From Liolophura sinensis (taxonomy: Eukaryota; Mollusca; Polyplacophora; Chitonida; Chitonidae), in NCBI RefSeq assembly GCF_032854445.1, contig NC_088302.1, positions 13,573,338 to 13,637,337 on the forward strand: a stretch of DNA of 64,000 bases, given 5' to 3'. This document shows positions 1 through 10,990 of the stretch, in pieces. Numbering within the stretch: position 1 is the stretch's first letter; every line of letters begins with the position of its first letter. The notes beneath the pieces are model-generated. The model worked only from the letters and a program-made list of their open reading frames with translations. It did not search any database and was not told the DNA's origin. A program made the translations under genes and the position numbers.

Positions 1-62
1 TAAGGGATAAATACTTTTCTTTCTTTACATTTTAGGGTGACGTTGATGCGGTGGTTTGGCCC

Positions 63-897
63 ATGATGAGACCGAAGAAGACCGCAGTCTTTGTCAACCC
101 GCGCTTTTGTCTGGGCGTCCTGCTAGGATACTGTATCGCCAGCACTGTCCGGCAGATCTGCATACACCGAACGTCCTCGCCCATATTCTCCGGTCACAGA
201 ACTCAGCGGCGAAAAAGAAAGACACGTGGCCAACTCTTACTTCCAAAATCTCTTGAAACATTTTCGGCCTAATCTGCTGGATGAGTGGAAATTCTCGCGA
301 GAAGATGTTGCAGTTGCAGTTCCAGGGCGGAAGTTGGTCCTCATAGGAGTCATGACGGCGGACCAGTACATCAACACCAGAGCGCGTGCCATATGCGACA
401 CCTGGGCGCAGGCAGTGTCCGGCAAGGTGCTCTTCTTCGTCGGCTCGGCGTCCACGTATCGCGGCGACTTGCCAGTCGTGCGACTACCCGACGTTCCTCA
501 GGAAGATTACCCGCCTCAAAAGAAGGCTTTCAAAATGCTGGAATACATGTACGACAACTACATCGACGAGTACGAGTGGTTTTTCCGGGCGGACGACGAT
601 GTCTACATCAAAGGCGATAAGATAGAATCTTTACTACGTTCCATCAACAGCTCTCAACCTTGGTACATCGGCCAGAGTGGAGAGGGGCGGAGACACGAGC
701 AGGGCAAACTTGGGCTGATAGAGGATATGCCGTACTGCATCGGGGGTCCTGGGGTCATGATCAGCCACGTGGCGCTGGCGCAACTAGGTCCCAATGTTCC
801 AAGCTGCATGAAGTCCGTGACGACAAAGCATGAGGACACCGAGGTAGGACGGTGCATGCAGAGAACGGTCGGGATAGGATGCTCTTCTGCGTATGAG
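63..897 (+). CDS. CHSY1-like: CHSY-like gene, exon 1: membrane anchor and GlcA-transferase domain
   Basis: This exon holds the signal anchor and the GT31-like domain. The anchor is read in the frame of the ATG at 63. The catalytic domain is read in the frame one base later, which is open from 127 to beyond the donor. A one-base insertion anywhere in the overlap would explain this; the A-rich run at 211-220 is the obvious place. The ATG at 46 is in yet another frame and makes a six-codon uORF ending at 66. The exon stops at the codon GAG (895-897), followed by GTGAGAAA. Confidence 0.85.
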
Positions 898-3153
898 GTG
901 AGAAATATTCATCCATGGCCGATTCCAAAAGCGTATTTTCACTTTCGTAGCAATTTAAAAACTTCAATAGCATAACACTTGTCACCTTTTCTCAATTTTA
1001 GCAGCCTGCACGAACCACAAATTAGCTTTAAATTAGCTTTAAATTTGAAATTTTGGTTTACGTAAAAACGGGCTTAAGGTGATCGGCCGCTGGGTTCGCT
1101 TTATATAACTCCAAAGGGAACTTTTATTTCGTTGTGAATTGTCTTGAAAGTCGTAAGGTGCCTTTCAGTGTGGCCAGGTTGAATGGCAATTATTTCCAGA
1201 GGATAGACATATGAAAGGCTTTTTATAAGAATACTTGAATTCTTGAGCGTAATTGGACACACGTATTAACATGTATGCACATATGACTTATGAAGTATCA
1301 ACGGTATTATTCCTTCTCACGTGACCTAATTGGAAGCCTTGGTAGACCACATGTACCAGTTGTTTTTAAGAGAACTACACGTACCAATTCTGTTCAGAGA
1401 AGTGCTGCAAGAACAGCTTGTCACGCCCCAAAAAATAAAACCTAATGCAAACTGTTCTTACAGATGTGAATGTGCCAAAACGAGTTCATAATACATCCAG
1501 CCCCACCATTAGTTATTGTATCAATGTAAACTTGAATCTCAGTCGAAATAAATATTTTCCTGATTGTAGCCGTTGGTGTAATCAGGTAATGTGTACTGGT
1601 GTTCATTGTACTGTGATGGATTTCTTTCAGCTTCGGAAGTTGATGTACCAAAACTATCGAGAAAAGAATGGATCTTTCACGCATGAGCTGGGGAAGGAAG
1701 AAAAAATGGCCTTCACTTTACATCCGATAAAAAGTGCCCCGTATGTTTACAGAATGCATAATTTCGTTAGTGCACAAAATATACAAATAATGAAGGACAA
1801 AGTCAACAAACTTCAGAAAGAAATAAAAACTATGGAAAGTTACATCCTGAAGTTGGAGATGACGTCTAAAAAGTTAGATTTAGAAACGGCAGACGAAGAT
1901 ATTCAAAATGGAGGGGTATTCCCTGGAACGTATGTAAATGACTCTGTCTATGTGTGGGAGTATGCCAGTGGTGGAGTTTATTTCTCACATAAAAGTGTTC
2001 ACACCAAACTTTCATCCAATGGACGGGCAGATGAGTCCACGTCACTGGCAATAGCCCATAGCTGGGCCAGACGATTACGCGAATCTTTTCCTCACAACTT
2101 CATGAAAATCGACAAGACACTTCCAAGCTATATAAAAATATCCCCGCTAGATGGCGTTTACATGCACTTAAATTTACAAGTGTCATACAACAAAAAAGAG
2201 TCACACAAAATCAAGAAATTTTTTGCGCCAATTGAACTTAAACAGCCCTTTAGCGCACTGGACTTTTTTGAAGGAAAGGACTATTTTCGTCCGTTCAGTG
2301 AACAGAACCACGTAGATCCTATCCGAATGCTCGTGCCACTGTCTGGAAAATATAAAGTTTTAAGACGTTTTCTGGCCAGACATATCCCAATTGTTTTTAA
2401 ATCGGACATCCCTATTACCGTAGTGTTCCTTTTGTTCAAAGGCGCCGATGGCGAAGTCCTAAAAAATACGGATGCCATCCAATCATTCCAAAGGATATAC
2501 CCAAGTTGTGATATCCTCCTTATAGATCATTCCAAGGAAAACTTCTCCAGATCGAGAGCTCTTACCTATGGGGCGAATTTGTTCGAGAATGATTCCTTAC
2601 TGCTGTTCATGGATATCGACATGATATTCACGGAAGATTTTCCAAGGAGGGTCCAACTAAACACCATTCAAGGCAAGCAGGTTTATTTCCCCATATACTT
2701 CTCTCAATACCACCCCGATTTTATCTGCTATCAAGAGGAAGACTGTGTCGTCCGCGAAATGGACTTGACCAAATTCTCCGGTATTTGGCGTCACTATGGT
2801 TTCGGCATGGTGGGCGTGTACAAGTCGGACTTCTTGTCTGTAGGAGGCTTCGACACGTCAATCATAGGGTGGGGCAAAGAGGACGTGGATTTCCACGAAA
2901 GAGTGATCGCCCACAAGCTAATGGCTTTTCGGGCAGCAGATCCTGTTTGCTTCATCTTTTTCATGAGAAAGTCTGTGATAACAGTTTGTCTAGTGACCAA
3001 TGGCGAATGTGCAGCGCGTCTAAAGCGGACATTTGGGCATCCACACGAACTCTAGTTAGGATGATTACACAAATGTTCACTCCCGACCTAGAGGACGAAA
3101 ATAATTACTTTCTTTCAGATCCATCCTCACTGGAAGTTATAAAAACAGAGTGA
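63..3153 (+). CDS. CHSY1-like: Chondroitin sulfate synthase-like gene, two exons, frame broken twice
   Basis: Family role: a Golgi type II membrane enzyme that extends chondroitin by alternately adding GlcA (N-terminal GT31-type domain) and GalNAc (C-terminal GT7-type domain). Coding parts are 63-897 and 1631-3153, joined in phase 0 (donor GAG|GTGAG at 898; acceptor TTTCTTTCAG ending at 1630). An acceptor-like pyrimidine tract ending TTTAG at 35 suggests an upstream noncoding exon. ATGs at 63 and 66 begin a basic stretch and a hydrophobic anchor (FCLGVLLGYCIAS). Motifs seen: LIGVMTA, PPQKKAFKMLEYM, RADDDVYIKGD with DDD at 592-600, GGPGVM, HEDTEVGRC; then in exon 2 MDIDM at 2609-2623 and GWGKEDVDF at 2867-2893. 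The frame shifts by one base somewhere in 127-270 and again near 2944; the two shifts cancel. The joined length is about 785 codons, close to the roughly 800 residues I recall for human CHSY1. The catalytic regions stay open, so this is either a recent pseudogene or a gene carrying two sequence errors. Confidence 0.85.
898..1630 (+). other. CHSY-like gene intron, 733 bases
   Basis: The intron is bounded by GTGAGA at 898 and a pyrimidine-rich TTTCTTTCAG ending at 1630. It is inserted in phase 0 immediately after the conserved Tyr-Glu that closes the first catalytic domain. Part of it (1445-1630) is open in the frame of exon 2, but that translation has no resemblance to the family. I see no repeat in it. 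Confidence 0.85.
1631..3153 (+). CDS. CHSY1-like: CHSY-like gene, exon 2: GalNAc-transferase domain
   Basis: The exon begins with LRKLMYQNY, matching the position of the family's QQLFYENY stretch. It continues through a coiled-coil-like helix (about 1780-1870) to the GT7-type domain: IYFP-like QVYFPIYFSQY, the MDIDM metal site and GWGKEDVDF. The frame that starts at 1631 stays open to 3055, but after FRAADP (ending 2944) family similarity jumps to the frame one base back (CLLHLFHEKVCDN, then SKADIWAST), which stops at 3153. One base appears to be missing near 2944. Read in the first frame alone, the protein would lose the last 70 or so conserved residues and gain an unrelated tail. Confidence 0.85.
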
Positions 3154-3534
3154 AAGAAGTGTGTGCCTGTATTTGAGAGGGAAATGGTGATTGAGTTCTA
3201 TGTATTGGGGTGAGTGGCGCTTGTTTGACTGACTATCTCGGTTTATATTGCTTATAAAATAACCAGTATGCCTAGCAAGAACTGGAATTACACACTGACA
3301 CTATTTTGGCCCCCGAATGCTTCATTTTCAAGTTTCTCTATTGTACAAACAAGTGTATAACTGTTGTACGCAAGTGTATAACTCTATTGTATACAAGTGT
3401 ATAAGCCAGTTATACACCGCCTATCACTCATTCACGGTGGTTGGTTCAGATCACAAGAGCGACATTATAGGATTGCGTGCTTAGTGATACAGTGTATGTA
3501 TTGTCAAAGCATGCACAACTGCAGTCACAAATGC
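3154..3534 (+). other. 3' flank of CHSY-like gene
   Basis: AT-rich sequence after the presumed stop codon. No perfect AATAAA was found close to the gene. A small direct repeat built on the words CAAGTGTATAA lies at about 3350-3405. No coding signal is seen. Confidence 0.4.
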
Positions 3535-3641
3535 TTATTTATTTATTCATTTGATTGGTGTTTTACGCCCTACTCAAGAACATTTCATTTATGGCGACGG
3601 CGGCCGGCATTATGGTGGGATGAAAACGGGCACTTACGGCC
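3535..3641 (-). repeat. SINE-A fragment
   Basis: On the minus strand this is the 3' module of the main SINE: an AATAAA-rich tail, CACCAATCAAAT, and then the conserved CCACCATAATGC-like core. It is truncated before the tRNA-like head. Confidence 0.75.
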
Positions 3642-3879
3642 AAATGCTTCTTTATATGCAGAACTGATCTGCGCCTTTCACCCTTGAAATTTGCTTATTT
3701 CCCCGTTGTCTAGGACGCAGAATTAACGCTTTTAGGCATCTCATAAAGTTACAGCTATGTAATTTTGTTGTTCTAAACACAATACTACAATGAAATTCTC
3801 AAAATAATCTGTATAAAACAGCAAATGCACATAGCGCATATAAACCGATTAGTAATTAAGATTGTCCTAATTGTATAGG

Positions 3880-4126
3880 CCCTTGCGATTAGCGTGCCAG
3901 CGCAGCGCAATAACCCAGGAGCCTCTCACCAATGCGGAAGCCGTGAGTTGCAGTCAAGCTCATGCAGGCTTCCTCTCCGGCCGTAAGGTCTACCAGCAAC
4001 CTAGGGATGATCGTGGGCTTTCCCCAGGTTAAGTCCAGCTCCCTCCCACCATAATCCGGCCGCTTTCGTGTAAGTGAAATATTCTTGAGTACGGTGTAAA
4101 ACACCAATCATGTAAATAAATAAATA
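3880..4126 (+). repeat. SINE-A, nearly full length
   Basis: The order is a tRNA-like head (GATTAGCGTGCCAGCGCAGCGC), a degenerate B box near 3943, the central module (GGCTTCCTCTCCGGCCGTAA), the CCACCATAAT core, CTTGAGTACGG and an AAATAAATAAAT tail. It is clearly the same family as the copy at 4652. Confidence 0.85.
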
Positions 4127-4651
4127 ACCTAATCATATGTGAAGACAATGACATAGACTAAGTCTTTCAAATCTCTTCTTACAATTAAAATTACAGTTCA
4201 GAACAGGTTATCGATGTCGTGTCTAGGGCACATCTTTTACCTCTCTTGATGATAAAAAATAGAATTAGAAAGGGATTATTTAAATGGGTTGGCTGATGAC
4301 CTGTGTAAAATAGCCAGAAAGATAGTAGTTAAGTACAGATCTACAAACTTGCTTACAAATATACCGACACACGTATGGATAAAATTTATCGTACATTTAT
4401 TCGTCATCGTGTCCGGGCTAAACTGTTAGCTTTGAACACTGTAGTTTTTCGAAGATGGCTTGTCAACATAAAAAGTGTCAATTTATTTAGCCTGCATAGA
4501 AGTTTTGAATTTGGTGCCGCCTCACATGTAGGCCTATCATGTATATGTTTGATAACTGCCTTCAACTAAATAACGCTTTTGTTCAAGAGACATAGATTAT
4601 TTCTGATACCAATGTCCTTAGAAGTGTCCCTCAATACTGGCCAATATGTAA

Positions 4652-4914
4652 AATTGGCTCAGATGGTTAATACACTAGCGCAGTGTGATGACATAGGAAC
4701 CTCTCGCCAATGCGGTCTCTGTGAGTTCAAGAACAAGCTCATGCTGGCTTTCTTCTCCGCCCGTAAGTGGGAAGGTCTGCCAGCAACCTGCGGATGGTCG
4801 TGGGTTTCCCCAGGGCTGTGCCAGGTTTCCTCCCACCATAATGCTGGCCGCGATCGTATAAATGAAATGTTCTTGAGTACGGCGTAAAACATCAATCAAA
4901 TAAACAAATAAATA
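4652..4914 (+). repeat. SINE-A, full length
   Basis: The A-box-like TTGGCTCAGATGGTTAATAC and B-box-like GTGAGTTCAAG form a Pol III promoter-like head. The central GGAAGGTCTGCCAGCAACCT, CCACCATAATGCTGGCC and GAGTACGGCGTAAAAC blocks and a tail of AAATAAAC repeats follow. This is a good reference copy for the family. Confidence 0.9.
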
Positions 4915-6279
4915 TCGCCATTCGCTTTCGGTGTGTAATAGGTGTTATGCACCAGTTAAGCTATTACATAATAGTTATGTAATATTATTTAACCGCTTAC
5001 CAGGTGCCAGTATATAACCTCAAACACCTCAATCTGTCGGCGAGAGACTTTCACAAAATTCCACAAAATGGCAAAGCCGCTTTCACAGGTCGCGATTGGT
5101 CGTTCCGACTCTCGAAAGGACCTGGTATGGTAAGGCAGGGTATCAGCCGTAATGCAAGAGACTGTGCACCTCAAGGTGCGAAACAAATCTTTGCAGAAAT
5201 TCTGACTTTAAGCTTGCCAAAATATGACAAAACTGATCACATTGTAAAGTTTATGTTTTACATATGAAGACAAACGTTAACTAAAACGAAACTTTTTTGA
5301 CAGCACATGTATTTATGATCGTTTCACTAAAAATACTTTTCTGGTTAACGTCGATTGTCATAGAATAAACTAAAAACGTAGTGCCTCGTTTGAACCAAAA
5401 ATTCGCTGGAGATAACTTCTGGTTCGTCAAACTTTACCAAGATTGCCCCACGACTTATCGGATAATCATATCACGATTTACAACGATTACACCCGCAAAT
5501 TTTCAAAATTTCAATAAAATCAAAATTTGTGACCGGGCCTGAAAGAAAAAAGCGTGTACACACGAAGGTATGTATGTGAGGATGAATGAGTTATTGGGTG
5601 AATGATCGGAGATGTAGGGAACACGTTAATCTACTCTTGTCTCACGTACCCATGCGTCAATATTCGCACAATATTTTAACGTATAGATGATAAATATAAT
5701 TGTTATATGCATGCACCAACGATATGGTCATATGATTAAAAACAAAATTCACACTTATTTTGTTGTGTACTTGTCCTGTAACTCCGCTGAGTCTCTCCCT
5801 CTTGCAAGTTTGTCATTCACATCAATGAAGAGTTCAAAGGTCACAGTGGATCACGAGCACCGGCATGTAGGCCCACACATCGCAAACGCAACGGTTATCG
5901 GACAAAATGCCGGTTAATAGCGGCATAATCCATAGCTCATTATTTATGAAACCCCTTAAATAAAAATTCAAACACACCGACAATTAAAATGTTTTGCTCC
6001 GTATGAAGTTTAATATTTGTTCACTGATTCTTCATTGCAGAACAATGTCCTAACCACTTTTTGGCTTATTTACTGTAGTTAGTTTGTCTTTTTAAGCACT
6101 TGTAATTTATAAATATAAGTCTTAAGTTGCTCGATGCATACGAGCCCAGGATTTTTGGACGGGAATAAAAAAAGGCACGCGTCTTACGTTAAAGCAATAG
6201 CGTATCTTATCCCGCACAAAAACTGCTCGAATCACAGCTGCATGAATTGACTATTGTTCTCTTGCAACGCAATTGTAAC
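4915..6279. other. Intergenic, no recognised content
   Basis: AT-rich sequence with scattered short open frames that look like chance. I see no gene, RNA or clear repeat here. Confidence 0.4.
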
Positions 6280-6640
6280 AGGTACACTCAAAAATATTCT
6301 GTTAATTTTAACAGGGATTCTGTTGTCTGAGTAATGCTAAGACATATACTTTTGCTATAGCATAATATCATGTCAGTCCTATAGAATCCTACTGTTTAAT
6401 TAACAGTCCCCCGGGCACTGCCCGGTTTTCTGCCACCATATTGCTGACCACCGTCATATAAGTAAACTATTCTTGAGTACGGCGTAAAACACTAACCAAA
6501 TGAATAAAATAAATCAAACTGAACCAACAAATATTTCTTCTGCATTTAATACAACAATCTGCTGCAATAACAGAATACATTATAGCCTTATTCAGACAAC
6601 AGACTTTATTATATTAAACAGATTATTTTTTTGGGGAGTA
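6280..6640. mobile_element. MITE family 1 copy, split by a SINE
   Basis: The left half (6280-6405) contains ATTCTGTTAATTTTAACAG and GTCTGAGTAATGCT. The right half (6517-6640) contains their inverted counterparts (AATAACAGAATACATTATAG, then TTCAGACAACAGA). The halves are separated by a SINE-A 3' fragment. There is no coding capacity. The same family is seen at 32107, 33589 and 34722. Confidence 0.65.
6407..6516 (+). repeat. SINE-A 3' fragment inside MITE 1
   Basis: A 5'-truncated copy that starts at CCCCCGGGCACTGCCCGG and runs through GAGTACGGCGTAAAACAC to an AATAAAATAAAT tail. It sits between the two arms of a MITE. Confidence 0.8.
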
Positions 6641-7257
6641 GCCTGTTTTACCACAACACGTCATCGCAAAGGAATTAGGAATGAATAATAGACTGAACAG
6701 CTTAAACCCGAATTATTTTAGCGGTACATGTACTCCACTTGTGATCCATGGTAGTCTCACGCAATTCAGCAATTTTCATGCAACTCACATAACTTATTCT
6801 GGCCTCTGAAGCTCTAAATAGCCTCAGGCCAATAGTTTCAATTCGAAAATACACACACAATAAATTTGAACTGAGTTGAACACTTGACTGTCGCCGAAGT
6901 CTGTTATAGCATAACCTGCCAGTTTTGAACCTGCACCTGACGTGTTTTGAAAGACAAGCGCCTTTACCAACCAGACAACGGTCGAGCTACCCACCACGTT
7001 ATTCAACCAGTGCACTATTCAGATCGCATTCTGCTGCACACATTTGAAGGAAGATTACCACCCCACCATTTGCAAAAACACCAGTGATGTCAGTAAAATA
7101 AGTGATTCGTGTTAAATAATATCATGCCAGGACGTAAAATGAAGATCTCATACATAAGACTTCAAAAATGTTACTTGTTGCTGCCTCGCTTGCACTCAGC
7201 ACTGAGAAGTTTAATAATAATAAAAAAAACAGGACTAGCTGGCGCGGTGTAAGTATA

Positions 7258-7432
7258 TCGTGACTGCGTGTCTGGTGTCTTCAGCACGATACTTCAGTGG
7301 TGGCAGCACTTTAACGGCACAAAAAGGCGCATGCAGTATGTCTATATGTGTTTTCACACAAGTAAGGACCCTTCGTCGTCATATGACTGAAAAATTGTTA
7401 AGTACGACGTAAACCCGGCATACAAACATGCA
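7258..7432 (+). repeat. SINE-B fragment
   Basis: It shares the words GTCTGGTGTC and CGTCATATGACTGAAAAA, then TTGTTAAGTACGA, with the copy near 62640. It is a second SINE family or subfamily with its own 3' end. Confidence 0.65.
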
Positions 7433-7582
7433 TTATTAAAAGTGAAGATCAAAAGAGATAGCCTAACCATAATCCAATACCTGGACCCCAGTTACCTCCC
7501 TTGTTTTATATTTTTCGGGTCATGTGTGTGAACTAATCTCCTAGCATGACACGACCGGGCAGCCTCGCTTTTAAATTCAGAC

Positions 7583-7735
7583 GTGCCCTCGTTTGCTCAG
7601 TCGGTTAAAGCACTGGTTCACTACGATCTGTCGGGCCTTTGACCAAAGAGATCGTGTGTTGAAATTCAGCCCTCGCTTTTTAGGTTGCGCGTTTAAGTCA
7701 AGAAACCTGCCAGGGGCCTAGCAAAGGGTAACTAT
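7583..7735 (+). repeat. tRNA-headed SINE, 5' part
   Basis: CCTCGTTTGCTCAGTCGGTTAAAGC is A-box-like. GATCGTGTGTTGAAATTC, about 50 bases on, is B-box-like. The stretch does not fold as a clean tRNA and is followed by non-tRNA sequence, so a SINE head is more likely than a tRNA gene. Confidence 0.5.
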
Positions 7736-7933
7736 TTACACCGGTTTTTTCCACTCTAAATCATGACTGCTGTTAACTTTCTCTGAGTAAACAAGATGAT
7801 TTTCACGATACAAAATAATTGATAATTATAACGAGAACTATGCGGTTACTCTCGCCACACAAAAAGGAACAAATTCAAATTAAAGTTTATATCATTTAAT
7901 GCATGATTTTAGCAAATGACTTGACTTTCACTC

Positions 7934-7996
7934 GTCTTTTACACCGTACTCAAGAATGTTTCACATCTATGTCGACTGCAACGTTTAATATGGGTA
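7934..7996 (-). repeat. SINE-A short fragment
   Basis: It matches the minus orientation of the 3' module (TTTTACACCGTACTCAAGAA, then TGTTTCAC). The similarity fades after about 60 bases. Confidence 0.5.
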
Positions 7997-7999
7997 GCA

Positions 8000-10060
8000 G
8001 TGTAAAGTGCAAAGAAAATATCTCCATAACAAATCCCATGACACATAATCACATCATAGAGCTACATTCTAACACTCGACCCCGCCGTTGCTCCAGTGCT
8101 TCATATCTTCCGGCAGAACCAATGTAAGACAAGACGAGTGATGACACCTATTTTCAACAACTGTAACGGTAAAGTCCAAGTCAGTTAACCAACACTCGCT
8201 GACAAAACCGATGTCATTCTCTGCGCCATGGAAACCAAGGTATCTGGAAATAGTTTCAATATTTTCGACCTAGCTGTTTTAGACAATCTTTTACGGACCA
8301 ACCGAAAGGCAAGGAAGTCGCCCAGTTTCCACGTAACCACAAATATTAAAACTAGTTCTGTAAAGTACGACCTAGCTTAAGGTCATAAGGTACCCAGCCC
8401 TATTCATATGGTTTTACATACCTGTACGGACATTGACAATCTAATCACCATTGAAACCGCGGAAATGGACGGACTGGACATGCGACACCTTGGCGCCTCT
8501 GTATGTATGCATTCACCAAACATTAAAACTGCGCACGCGAAACAATTGCAGATGTAGCCCAGACACGAAGTCATGCGGTCGGCTTTTATACATACATTAC
8601 ACGAAAAACTGCAATCTGATTATCATGACAATGGAAATTGTTTATGCAAAACAACTGTATTTACGAAATCATGCAAATATTTATAGTACATACAGGGAAA
8701 TTGCCATCTGGTTCATATGGCATCCTCGATAATGGACAAATGTCAGGCACGACATATCATCATCAAAAATTAAACAGCACATGCAAAGCTTGTCATACCT
8801 CCCGTACGTGTCAAGTGAAAATCGCCAAACCATAGTATTTCCCGCCTAATTCATGGTGGGCGAGTATAAATGGAATAATTCATACTAATTCGCATGAAAT
8901 AAAACTACAGCCTAAGGGCTGTGAAATGGGTCTATTTTTCTAACTTCTAACAGTAAGAAAAAAATTCGTGTAAGCAAGAATACGAAAACGACAAATGGAA
9001 GACTAGAATTTTTTGGTATACGCTTAAATAAAAATGCTGACTGCTTAAAGATGCCGTATGAATACTAACGTAAAATTAGTCACCAATAAGTCCTCATCCA
9101 CGATTTTTTTCTCTTAGCAACATCTCAATGCTTTCTACCTCTGGTTCACCGAGTGCAACACTTTTATCAAAGGACCCTATAACCTCCATAGAAGATTCGG
9201 GAGAGAAAACAAAAAGAAGAAAAAAATTTCAACCATCGTTTTACTATTACGCCAATCCTGATCATCAGAATACTAAACTTACAGTTGTGAAATGGAGCGT
9301 GATCCATCGCACTACACATACTGGTCCTCCACAGGATAACTGGCTTCAAACTAAAAGAAAAAAATATCCGAGTCCGCCATCTTGAAACTTGATTCCGAAA
9401 CATGCATCGCTCTGGCCCGTAAATAAAGGAAGTCAGTAGAGTTTTTCTCAGCTTTCAAAACTAATCGTCACCTACCAGCATGGTAACTCATTTAACTGTC
9501 TCGAATTTGAAGTACAGAATTAAAAGTGAAAACGTAAGCAGTGCATGTCATTTCCAGTTCGAGGGCTCTCTGCCATCTTGAACAAGTCTGTTTCACTTTC
9601 GAACTGAAAGCTCGTCAAGATTATAGCCACACGCACGTGTCAAAAACTAAAGGGTTTCGAAGTCACGTTACGTCTAATACAAACAATGTTAGTTCGCCAT
9701 AAAACTTAATTTATGTACAACTGTTCATGTTAACTTACCAATCAAATCTTCCCAACATTTACATTCTAAGTGGCTATTTCTGCTGGCCCTGTTAAAACTT
9801 AAATTGCATCATGACCTTGTGCCATCACGCAGACTAAAGAAATCGCCCCTGGACAAAATACCCGCGAGGACCAAGAATCACGTGAATGTTGCACAGCGAC
9901 TGGCCAACGCTTCAGCAATGGAAAAATGAGTTTTAAAGCACACACACACACGCACACTCAGAACTAGCTAATGTGTCGAACGTTTTTCTCGATCTTTTTC
10001 AGAATTATATATCTTTATGTTCATCACATAGCAAATGCAAATAGAGCCCATTCCAAAACT
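8000..10060. other. Intergenic, no recognised content
   Basis: About 2 kb with only short open frames, no splice-bounded coding segment and no repeat I can name. A short CA run lies near 9940. Confidence 0.4.
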
Positions 10061-10140
10061 TTGTATAATAAGTTTGTTGGCATTTACGCGGTTGGGGAGA
10101 TTGTATAATAAGTTTGTCGGCATTCACGCGGTTGGGGAGA
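10061..10140. repeat. 40-bp tandem duplication
   Basis: TTGTATAATAAGTTTG begins at 10061 and again at 10101. Each is followed by a GGCATT(T/C)ACGCGG block and TTGGGGAGA. The two units differ at only a few bases, so the duplication is recent. Confidence 0.9.
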
Positions 10141-10837
10141 TGAACTGTGACCCAAAGGGTCGAGATCAAATCGCATATCAGTCGTCCGACAACTTTCACA
10201 TTACCGGTGTTCTGCGGCTGTTTCCAGCATTTTACCTAAGGTATTAATAACCGCAAGGTAGGCCTAAATACAATTAGGAACTGTTAAATACATGCATGTA
10301 GGTTACTTTACAAGATGTAAATCTTATCACTATATAGCTACCACAGACAACAAAGGCATCGCGTGGTATGTGACATATACCGTTACGAACCTCAAAATAC
10401 CGCAAGCGCATTCGATAACCGTTAGCGGCATGAAATTAAACGGACAATAAATAGACTCCAAACATGATTTTTATTAAAAAAATTATATGCATAATCATTA
10501 TACATAAATAAAAAAAAACCCAATGAAGAAATCATCACGAAAGGAAGCTAATATCTGACCGGAGCACAAGATCTATTTCGTTAAGCGCCCTGACACGACG
10601 TACTTGACTGAAACTACTTCCGGCAGTTTTTTCACATTTTTTCAGGCATCTGTAATGGACATCTGGCGATTCTCACCAACAAACCCAAAAACAAAAATAC
10701 AATTCATTTATTTTGTTATACAGGAGCCTGTTTGATTTATTTAGGCCGGGGCTAACCACCGACCAATGGCAAGTTATTGGCGGCTTTTTCTTGTGTGTGC
10801 ATGACGTCCTCAGTTGCACTTCTTATTGCTCCAAGAC
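10141..10837. other. Intergenic, no recognised content
   Basis: AT-rich, with an A-rich stretch near 10505. No gene or clear repeat is seen. Confidence 0.35.
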
Positions 10838-10990
10838 TTATTTATTTGAAAGGTGTTTTACGCCGTACTCGAGAATATTTCACTTATACGACAGCGGCCT
10901 GCATTATGGCGGGAGAAAATCGGACAGAGCTCAGGGAGAAACCCACGACCATTCGCAGTTTGCTGGAAGACCTTCACACCTGCAGACAAA
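10838..10990 (-). repeat. SINE-A 3' part
   Basis: On the plus strand it begins TTATTTATTTG and runs through TTTTACGCCGTACTCGAGAA to the complement of the CCACGACCATTCGCAG central block. It is truncated before the head. Confidence 0.8.

Noticed and set aside
1445-1630. Coding extension upstream of CHSY-like exon 2
   Set aside because: The frame is open by chance. The translation has no family similarity, and a strong acceptor ends at 1630 exactly where similarity begins.
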